A stretch of DNA of 45,606 nucleotides from Curtobacterium sp. HSID17257 (GTDB taxonomy: Bacteria > Actinomycetota > Actinomycetes > Actinomycetales > Microbacteriaceae), in NCBI RefSeq assembly GCF_003989515.1, contig NZ_RBLU01000018.1, positions 1-45,606 of the forward strand, read 5' to 3'. Below are positions 1 through 7,002 of the stretch, piece after piece (position 1 is the stretch's first letter; every line of letters begins with the position of its first letter). Under the pieces are notes generated by a model, which ran no database searches, was not told the DNA's origin, and worked only from the letters and a program-made list of their open reading frames with translations. A program made the position numbers and the translations under genes.

Positions 1-1
1 T

Positions 2-982
2 GAACCCGAGGCCCCCGCTCGCCGCCGGTGGCAGCGCCCCGACTGGCTGACGAACCGCATGCTCGGGCTCGGCGCCCTCGGTGTCGTGCTCGTCGCGGCG
101 CTCGTCGTCGGCGGGGTCGTCTGGCTCCCGGGCGCCCTGGGCGGGAAGGGCACCCCGAGCGCTGCCCGCACGGCACAGGCCGCGAGCGCGTACCAGCAGG
201 ACCGTCCGCTGCCGACCGGGCTCTCGACGACCCGCAAGGCGACCGTCGACCCGCAGGCCGGGACCGTCGCGCTGTCGATCACGTACGCCGCGCAGGCCGC
301 GACGCTCCGCGGACCGCTGCTCGAGGTGGTGCCCGATGTCGGGTCGCGGTCCGAGTGCCCCGCGGTGACCTGGAGCGGGGACGGAGCGACCGGCGGCGGA
401 GCGACCGGCGGCGACGTCACCGGCGTCAGGAACCAGCCGTCGCTGACCGGCGTCGACGTCCGCTGCGGGTGGACGCTCTCCGACGTGGTGGTCCCGGCGG
501 GCGAGGACCTGACCGTGCAGGCCACCGTGCGACTGTCCGACGTACCCGACCAGGCCGGCCTGCAGGAGTGGCTCGACACCGCCGGGAACGCGACCACGAC
601 GGCCGTCTCCGACCAGTCGGTGACCGGGACGTCGTACCCCGTGCAGCGGCTGCAGGGCGTCGAGGTCCGCACGCCCGACCGCACGGTCAGCCAGACCACG
701 CTGCCGGTGACGCTCGTGCCGGTGTGGCCGAGCGGCGCCGACGAACTGAACCCGCTCTACCGCAGCCCCTCGACCGGGAAGCCCTCGGAGATGCTCACCG
801 ACGTCGCCGGCGGGGAGTCCGGGGTCCGCTTCGCCGACGGGTGCTCGGGTGCACTGGCCGTCTCGTCGGACGGCCTCGTCGTGACCGCGCTGTCAGTCGC
901 GCCCTCGTGCACGGTCCGGGCGACGGTGGGCAACTTCACGGACCTCGAGAGCTCGCCCTTCGGCATCACCACCCGCGACTGA
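2..982 (+). CDS. membrane-anchored exported-domain protein, 5' end outside the window
   Basis: The frame is open from base 2 with no stop, so the gene probably begins before the window; an internal ATG at 59 lies just before the membrane segment. What is visible is a short basic stretch (RRRWQRPDWLTNR), one strong TM helix (GLGALGVVLVAALVVGGVVW), then about 270 residues of Thr/Ser/Asp-rich sequence with four cysteines that could form disulfides outside the cell. No family is recognised. It converges on the secretion ATPase gene at 1185. A partner in the same type VII-like locus is possible but only from position. Membrane topology is fairly secure; function is unknown. Confidence 0.6.
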   Translation, partial: EPEAPARRRWQRPDWLTNRMLGLGALGVVLVAALVVGGVVWLPGALGGKGTPSAARTAQAASAYQQDRPLPTGLSTTRKATVDPQAGTVALSITYAAQAATLRGPLLEVVPDVGSRSECPAVTWSGDGATGGGATGGDVTGVRNQPSLTGVDVRCGWTLSDVVVPAGEDLTVQATVRLSDVPDQAGLQEWLDTAGNATTTAVSDQSVTGTSYPVQRLQGVEVRTPDRTVSQTTLPVTLVPVWPSGADELNPLYRSPSTGKPSEMLTDVAGGESGVRFADGCSGALAVSSDGLVVTALSVAPSCTVRATVGNFTDLESSPFGITTRD

Positions 983-1046
983 CCGGTCTCAGACCCGCGG
1001 CCTCACCCGTGGTGCGTCGTCGGCGTTCGTCACTCGTCCTCCTCCG

Positions 1047-1098
1047 TGGAGCAGAAACCGTCGGGTCACGGTGCGTGAGGCGACGAATCCTGCTCCAT
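1047..1098. repeat. imperfect inverted repeat related to the 30277 hairpin
   Basis: Arms TGGAGCAG / CTGCTCCA with inner arms CGTCG / CGACG. The left half (TGGAGCAGAAACCGTCGGG) closely matches the left arm of the perfect palindrome at 30277-30331, so the two look like members of one intergenic family. Confidence 0.55.
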
Positions 1099-1123
1099 CG
1101 GAGCGGGTTGCGGCCGGGACCCG

Positions 1124-1169
1124 CCGGACGGGAGGCGCGTGGCGGCCGAGCACCGCGCCTCCCGTCCGG
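1124..1169. terminator. bidirectional hairpin between convergent genes
   Basis: Perfect 16-bp inverted repeat: CCGGACGGGAGGCGCG at 1124-1139 and its complement at 1154-1169, with a 14-nt loop. It lies between two convergent genes ending at 982 and 1185. There is no T tract, as is common for actinobacterial terminators. Confidence 0.7.
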
Positions 1170-1184
1170 TGGTGGTCCCGCGGG

Positions 1185-4100
1185 TCAGGCGCCGGGCGCG
1201 GCGGTCTGGACCAGACGGACGGCGCCGCCCGACGCGGCGTAGCCGCGACCCACCGTCAGCGCGACGGGGGCACGTCGGGGCAGCGTGACCCCGAGCAGTT
1301 CGCCGTCGTAGTCGACGTCGGGCTGCAGCAGCACGCCGCAGCGGGACTTCCGGACCGCGCGCGTCCAGTGGCTGTAGAGCGAACGGAGGTCGGCGGACCG
1401 GCCGGCGGCGACCACGCACAGGCCCGGTCGCTCGGAGGACAGCAGCGACGCGATCGCCTGGTCGGCGTCGTCGAAGCGTTCGGCGTCGTCGACGAGCAGC
1501 AGGACCGGGCCGCGCTCCAGGCGGAGGCCGGCCAGCAGGGCGGGGACCTCGTCGGCCCCGACGGCGAGGCGGTCGAACACGCCGTCGGCGAGCGGTGACC
1601 GGCGGTCGCAGATCGCCCACACGGCCGGGCGGACACCCTCGGCGGACCGTGCCTGGTCTGCCAGGGCGAGGAGCACCGTCGACTTGCCGGAGCGCGCCGG
1701 GCCGGCGACGAGCACGTGCTCGCCGTCGTAGACCTCGAGCGCCGCGGTGCCGAGGTCGTCCTCGGCGATGCCGACCGGCAGGCGCCACGGCTCGGTGTCG
1801 AAGCGTGCCGCGGCACCGAGGTCCTGCACCCGGACCGCATCCGGCAGCCGGCCGACGGCGCTCGACTTCGGTGCCGCGTCCGGCCACGCGGCGGCGACTT
1901 CGGCGACGGCCTCGGCGAGGGGCACCGCCGGCGTCGCGACGTGGCTCTGCAGCTTCGTCGTCGAGTCGATGTACCGACCCGGCACGGGCGGCGGGACGTC
2001 CTTCGGGCGGACCCCGATCGACGCGTAGTCGTACGGGTCGGCCAGACGGAACAGCCACTTCTGGGTGGTGACCTCGTCCATCGCCGACGGCACGGCCTTC
2101 GCGCGGGTCGTGGAGACCGCGAACGAGATGCCGAGCGCCGGCCCTTCCGCGTACACGCGGTACAGGGCGTCCAACAGCTGCTGGCCCTCGAAGTCCTGGT
2201 ACTCGTCGCGGAGCGCCGCGAGGCCGTCGATCAGCACGACGGCCTGACGCCCGCCGGGGCTCGCGCGCCGACGCTCGAGGTCCGCGCGCAGGTGGCGGAG
2301 GAAGCGGGCCTGCAGCTCGCTCGCCCCGGCACCGGACCCGACGTAGGCCGTCGTGTGCGGGAGCTGCGCGAGCGGCGCCAGGTCCCCGGGACCCATGTCG
2401 AGGACGAGGAGGTCGAGGTCGTCCGGGCTCGTCGTCCGCGCGAGACGCAGGGCGAGCGCGGACAGGGCAGTGCTCGTGCCGCTGCCCGGGATGCCCATGA
2501 GGACGAGGTTGCCCTCGTCGAGGTCCCAGCCGCCGGCGACCTGGCGCTGGTGGTCGGGGTCGTCGGCGAGCGCGACGGGCACGAGACGGCGGCCGCTGCC
2601 GCTGGGCGGTTCCGGGACCTCCGCCAGGTCGACCCGGTCTCCCAGCGCCTCGGGCCAGATGGGCCGGGGTGCGGCGTACCCGGCGGCGTCGTTCGCGGCG
2701 CGGATCGCCTCGATGAGCACGTCGAGGTCGGTGTCGTCCGACGCGCTCGGCCCGGGTGCGGGCGCCGGTGCCGGGACGCCGAACACGTCGGTCGGACGGA
2801 CCGAGACCGACTGCTCGACCCGTTCGTCGCGCGCGCGGCCGGTGACCAGGGCGGTCTGCACCGGGGTGATGTCGTCCTGCCCGAGCTTCACGTAGGCGCG
2901 GCCGGTCTGCTGCCGGCCGATGCCCGCGGCGGCCGGGACGCCGATGACGTTCGTCGAGTCCTCACGGCTCTGCACGCGGAGCGCCACCCGGAGGTTCGTG
3001 TTCGCGAGGATGTCCTCGCTCACGACGCCCGCGGGGCGCTGTGTCGCGAGCACCATGTGCACGCCGAGCGTGCGGCCCACGGCGGCGATCGCGACGAGCG
3101 AGGTCAGGACGTCCGGGAACTCCTTCGCGAGCATGGCGAACTCGTCGACGACGAAGAGCAGGCGCGGCATCGGCTCGGTCGGCCGCGTCGCGAGGTAGGC
3201 GTCGAGGTTGTCGATGTCGGCGCCGGCGGTCGCGAAGACCCGCTGGCGGCGCTCGAGCTCGGCCTCGAGCGCACGGATCGCTCGGTCGGCCAGCTGCTCG
3301 TCGAGGTTGCTGATCGTGCCGATGGTGTGCGGCAGCCGTTCGCAGGCGGCGAAGGCGGCGCCGCCCTTGAAGTCGACGAGCAGGAAGTTGAGCCGGGTGG
3401 GGTCGTTCCGGGCCGCGAGGCCGGCGACGAACGAGCGGAGGAACTCGCTCTTGCCGGAACCCGTGGTCCCGCCGACCAGGCCGTGGGGGCCGTCGCGCAC
3501 CAGGTCGATCTCGAGGACGCCGGACTCCGAGGACCCGACCGGGGTCGAGGTCCCCGTGCTGGTCTGCCACAGGGTGCGGATTCCCTCGGCGGTGGTGGTG
3601 TCGACGGAGGTGGTGCCGGCATGGGGTGCTGCGCTCCGTGTGAGCAGGTCGGGCAGGCGGACGAGCGACGGCAGCGATGCGCCGGGAACCGTGAGTTCCG
3701 GGTCGTCGAAGTGCGCGACGGCGCGGGCGGCGCGCTCCGCCGTCGCCGGAGTGAGACCGGCGAGCACGACGTCCTCGACGCGCGTGCGGTCCTCGGGGCG
3801 GTAGACCGTCGCCGCCGCGTCCGCCCCGACCGTGACGATGGACGTGCAGGCGGCCGGCAGCTGCTGCTCGTTCGTCGCGATGACGATGCCGCTCACCCGC
3901 TGTCGACGTTCCCCCGGGCGCAGCGAGACACCGGGGACCGTCCGGCCCTGGCCGAGCAGGCTGCGCGCCGGGGCGTCGCGGCCCTCCGTGAGCACGTCGG
4001 AGTCCACGACCACCAGCAGGTTCGGAGTGGGGAGCTCGTCGAGCGACTCCTGCAGTCCGCGCAGGACGGCGGCGCTCTGGTCGCGCTGCGCCGACATCCA

Positions 4101-5462
4101 CCGGGCGCCGGTACTGCTGCCCGCGACGCGTGTGTGCGGCAGCCAGGAGGCCCAGGACCAGTCGTCCTCGCGGCCCGCATCGCAGAACACGCCGACCGTC
4201 AGGTCTGCCGGCCCGCAGTGCACGCTCGCCTGCGCGAGCAGACTGCGGGCGAGGGCGAGCGCGCCGTCGCGGTCACCGACGATGCCCACGACGCCGGCGT
4301 CCGACAGGTCGGCGACGACCGGCGCCGCCGTGAGGCGGCTGTCCGCGATCGCGGCCTTCGCCTCGTCCTCGAGCTTCGACGACGCCGCACGCTGGTCGAC
4401 CTCGGGACGCCACGGCGCGTCGCCGGTGCCGGCGTGCAGGCTGAGGAAGTCGTCGTCGTCCGAGCGGCGCTGCCAGAGGTCGGTGGTGGGGAGGAGCGCA
4501 CGGCGGACGACGGTCGCCGGGTCGGGCACGAGGTCCTGTCGGCGGGCCGCCTCGACGGCTGCGGCAGCGGTGATCTCGCCCCGGAAGGTCTCGACCGCCT
4601 CGGTGAAGCGCGTCTCCTCCTCCTTGAGGTTCTTGGCCCGGCGGTGCTTCTGCTCGAACCACATGCCGATCGCCGTCACGGGGCTGAGCAGTGCGAACAG
4701 TGCGAAGCGGGCGTCCCCGAGCAGGAGCACCATCGCCCCCGCGAGCACGAGCGGCGCCGCGACCGTGATCCAGCTGAACTTCGACGCCGGGGCGACGTCC
4801 CGGCGCGTCGGCGGGGACACCGGCTCGGTGTCGGTGATGCGACCGGGCCGCGGTGGCCGGTTGAAGGGTGCGGTGGCGGCCGGGGTGAGGTTCGGGAGGG
4901 TCCCGGCCGCAGGCACGGTCGTCTCCGGGAGCTCCGGCCGGAGCAGCAGCACCGCACCGCCCACGATGACGCTCGTGGTGCCGGTGAGCAGCACGCCCTC
5001 GTCGTCGATGCGCTCCCCCGCGATCACGGTGCCGTTCGTGGAACCGGAGTCGCGGACACGGACGCCGTCGTCCTCGCGTTCCACGGTGCAGTGCTCCCAC
5101 GAGGCGCTCTCGGTGGGGAGCACGACGTCGGCCTGCGGAGCCCGCCCGACGACGAGCCGACGACTGCGCGGCACCGGGACGACGAGCCCCGCCTCGAGGC
5201 CACCCGCCAGGGTCACGCTCCAGCCGTCGACCGTGCGCGGCGGGTCCTCGGTGGTGCGGGCGACCCGGGACCCCTCGAGGAGCACGAGGTCGCGCAGCGG
5301 GGTGTCCGAGCTCGTCCGGTGGCCGTCGACCGCCAGGGGTGTCCCGGGGTCGAGCGGGGTGCCGAGCGACGCCGCCACGAGGTCCCCCAGCGTGGAGGAC
5401 TCCGCCCACCCGTCGGCCTCGATCGTCTCGCGGCGGTCGTCGAGCTCGATCAGCAGGCGCAT
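1185..5462 (-). CDS. eccC: FHA-domain FtsK/SpoIIIE ATPase of type VII secretion (EssC/EccC type)
   Basis: Predicted motor of a type VII-like secretion system, 1425 aa. Order: N-terminal ~70 residues; FHA domain at about 83-177 (VGRAPQADVVLP, DSGSTNGT); two TM helices at about 231-270; an EssC/EccC-like segment (LWQRRSDDDDFLSLHAG); ATPase 1 with Walker A GTTGSGKS near 664 and Walker B LLFVVDEFAM near 770; ATPase 2 near 989 with GIPGSGTST, where the Walker Lys is Thr; ATPase 3 near 1255 with GPARSGKST. The FHA plus three-ATPase layout is more like Firmicutes EssC than mycobacterial EccC. The ATG at 5462 has GAGGGAGG about 7 bases upstream. It is the last gene of the operon read from 9770. Substrates are inferred to be the WXG100-like and Rhs proteins encoded at 16-22 kb. 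Confidence 0.9.
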   Translation of the reverse strand: MRLLIELDDRRETIEADGWAESSTLGDLVAASLGTPLDPGTPLAVDGHRTSSDTPLRDLVLLEGSRVARTTEDPPRTVDGWSVTLAGGLEAGLVVPVPRSRRLVVGRAPQADVVLPTESASWEHCTVEREDDGVRVRDSGSTNGTVIAGERIDDEGVLLTGTTSVIVGGAVLLLRPELPETTVPAAGTLPNLTPAATAPFNRPPRPGRITDTEPVSPPTRRDVAPASKFSWITVAAPLVLAGAMVLLLGDARFALFALLSPVTAIGMWFEQKHRRAKNLKEEETRFTEAVETFRGEITAAAAVEAARRQDLVPDPATVVRRALLPTTDLWQRRSDDDDFLSLHAGTGDAPWRPEVDQRAASSKLEDEAKAAIADSRLTAAPVVADLSDAGVVGIVGDRDGALALARSLLAQASVHCGPADLTVGVFCDAGREDDWSWASWLPHTRVAGSSTGARWMSAQRDQSAAVLRGLQESLDELPTPNLLVVVDSDVLTEGRDAPARSLLGQGRTVPGVSLRPGERRQRVSGIVIATNEQQLPAACTSIVTVGADAAATVYRPEDRTRVEDVVLAGLTPATAERAARAVAHFDDPELTVPGASLPSLVRLPDLLTRSAAPHAGTTSVDTTTAEGIRTLWQTSTGTSTPVGSSESGVLEIDLVRDGPHGLVGGTTGSGKSEFLRSFVAGLAARNDPTRLNFLLVDFKGGAAFAACERLPHTIGTISNLDEQLADRAIRALEAELERRQRVFATAGADIDNLDAYLATRPTEPMPRLLFVVDEFAMLAKEFPDVLTSLVAIAAVGRTLGVHMVLATQRPAGVVSEDILANTNLRVALRVQSREDSTNVIGVPAAAGIGRQQTGRAYVKLGQDDITPVQTALVTGRARDERVEQSVSVRPTDVFGVPAPAPAPGPSASDDTDLDVLIEAIRAANDAAGYAAPRPIWPEALGDRVDLAEVPEPPSGSGRRLVPVALADDPDHQRQVAGGWDLDEGNLVLMGIPGSGTSTALSALALRLARTTSPDDLDLLVLDMGPGDLAPLAQLPHTTAYVGSGAGASELQARFLRHLRADLERRRASPGGRQAVVLIDGLAALRDEYQDFEGQQLLDALYRVYAEGPALGISFAVSTTRAKAVPSAMDEVTTQKWLFRLADPYDYASIGVRPKDVPPPVPGRYIDSTTKLQSHVATPAVPLAEAVAEVAAAWPDAAPKSSAVGRLPDAVRVQDLGAAARFDTEPWRLPVGIAEDDLGTAALEVYDGEHVLVAGPARSGKSTVLLALADQARSAEGVRPAVWAICDRRSPLADGVFDRLAVGADEVPALLAGLRLERGPVLLLVDDAERFDDADQAIASLLSSERPGLCVVAAGRSADLRSLYSHWTRAVRKSRCGVLLQPDVDYDGELLGVTLPRRAPVALTVGRGYAASGGAVRLVQTAAPGA

Positions 5463-5465
5463 GGG

Positions 5466-5535
5466 CGGTCCTCCCTCGGGGTGGTGCGGCGGTGCGGGTG
5501 GTGCGGGTGGTGCGGCGGCGGTGCGGCGGTGCGGC
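5466..5535. repeat. short GGTGC/GGTGCGG tandem repeats in the gap before the ATPase gene
   Basis: The 82-base gap between the two minus-strand genes is filled with repeats of GGTGCGGGT and GGTGCGGC. Copy number could vary by slippage; no regulatory role is evident. Confidence 0.5.
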
Positions 5536-5544
5536 GGGACGGCG

Positions 5545-7002
5545 TCAGTCGGTCGAGTCGGAGAACCAGACGAGCGCAGGTGTCGCGCCGTCGTCCGCGG
5601 TCGCGGGTCGCAGCCCGAGGCCCTGTGCGGAGGCGGCGAGCACACCGGCACGGTCGCCGAGGGCCTGCCGCGCGCCGAAGTCGAGTGCCGGACCGGCGAG
5701 GCCGTCGTCGGCGCCCAGGTCGAGCCCCGCCAGCGCGTCGGAGACCTTGCTCACGTCCGTGCTCCGGGCCGACCCGACGGCGGTCACCAGGGCGACGACG
5801 GCGTCGTGGCTGCGGGCGTCGGCCACGGTCGCCACCGAGGCGAACGACCGGTCGCCGGTCAGGTTCTTCGCGTCCGCGTCGTCCGCCAGCACCCGGACGC
5901 CGCCGAGGAACGCCGACATGGCACGACCCTCGGCGTTCGAGGACAGGGCGCGGGCGTCGTCGGTCTCGACACCGACGGTGCGGAACGTGCCGCTGAGGCT
6001 GCCGCCCGCCTGGGCGAGCGCCGCCGCGAAGGCAGGACTGGTGGCCTCGGGGGTCAGGACGACCGGAGCGGTGACGTTCGCCTCCTGGAGTGCTGCGACG
6101 AGGGCACCCTGTCGACCGGCCGGACCGCTGACGACGACGGCGTCGGAGTCCGGAGCCGCCTGTTGGGCGCCGTCCTGCGTGGTGCCGGTCTGCGTGGTGC
6201 CGGCCTGCACGGTTCCCTCCTGGCCGTCGGTCGTCGCGGCGTCGGTGGAGCCCGCCGCTGCGCCGGTGCGCTGCGCGATCGTCGTGGCGAGCGCGCCGAG
6301 GTCGGGTGCGCTCGTCGCATCGAGGACGTGGGCGAACCGGACGCCGGACGGCGCCCCGCCGCCCAGGTCCACGAGCAGCGGCGACGCAACGTCACCGAGC
6401 GCGTCCTGCAGTGCCGCAGCGACGGACTCCGTCGACGGCGCGGTCGACCAGGCGTCGTCACCGCCGGCCGCGTAGGGCGCGACGACCGGGATGCCGGCGT
6501 CGGCCGCCGCGGTGTAGGCACCACGGACGTGGTCGCCGGACGTCGCCACCACGATGCCCGAGACGCCGTCGGCCGCAAGTGCTTCGACGGCCTTCCGGGC
6601 GCCGTCGGCCGACCCGCCGTCGTTCTTCGTCACGAGCTGCACGTCGGTGCCGCCGAGCTCCAGGCGACGCTGCGCCACGAGGGCGCCCTGCGCGGCGTCG
6701 TCCCACTGCGCGCCCTCACCGTCGCCGAGCGTGACCACGACGCCGATCTTCGTGCCGTCGGGGACGTGAGCGACGGTGATCGGCACCGGGGCCGTCGCGG
6801 AGACCGCCTCGGCCGGGGTCGACGCCGAGACGCGCACCGCGAGCACCGCGGTGACGACGGCCGCGACGACGAGGACGGCCACCGCGACGATGATCGCGGT
6901 CCGCCGACGCTTCCGGGTCCGGGCAGCATCGGTCGTGGTCGGGTCGTCTGCACCCTGCTCGTCAGCAGTCGCCTCGGTCGGCTGGTCCTGCACGTGGCTC
7001 AT
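5545..7002 (-). CDS. membrane-anchored periplasmic-binding-protein-like protein
   Basis: 485 aa. A charged cytoplasmic N terminus ends in RKRRR, followed by one TM helix (about 35-56) and a large extracytoplasmic part. The rest reads like a type-1 periplasmic binding fold (LivJ-like): KIGVVVTLGDGEGAQWDD, then a GIVVATSGDHV segment, AGIPVVAPYAAGGDD and AAPDSDAVVVSGPAG. A Thr/Gln/Gly-rich low-complexity insert lies at about 258-282. No permease or ABC ATPase is nearby, so uptake is unlikely. It overlaps the upstream lipoprotein gene by ATGA (6999-7002), suggesting translational coupling, and is followed by the secretion ATPase. I infer an envelope component or ligand sensor of that system; the fold call is moderate and the role is a guess. 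Confidence 0.75.
   Translation of the reverse strand: MSHVQDQPTEATADEQGADDPTTTDAARTRKRRRTAIIVAVAVLVVAAVVTAVLAVRVSASTPAEAVSATAPVPITVAHVPDGTKIGVVVTLGDGEGAQWDDAAQGALVAQRRLELGGTDVQLVTKNDGGSADGARKAVEALAADGVSGIVVATSGDHVRGAYTAAADAGIPVVAPYAAGGDDAWSTAPSTESVAAALQDALGDVASPLLVDLGGGAPSGVRFAHVLDATSAPDLGALATTIAQRTGAAAGSTDAATTDGQEGTVQAGTTQTGTTQDGAQQAAPDSDAVVVSGPAGRQGALVAALQEANVTAPVVLTPEATSPAFAAALAQAGGSLSGTFRTVGVETDDARALSSNAEGRAMSAFLGGVRVLADDADAKNLTGDRSFASVATVADARSHDAVVALVTAVGSARSTDVSKVSDALAGLDLGADDGLAGPALDFGARQALGDRAGVLAASAQGLGLRPATADDGATPALVWFSDSTD

Noticed and set aside
1716-5996. A 1426-codon plus-strand open frame
   Set aside because: It lies opposite the EssC-type ATPase gene and its amino acids are Arg/Gly/Asp-rich with no domains; it is an artefact of high G+C.
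5545-7002. Amino-acid ABC transporter binding protein
   Set aside because: It has a TM anchor with a cytoplasmic N terminus instead of a lipoprotein signal, and no permease or ATPase is encoded nearby.
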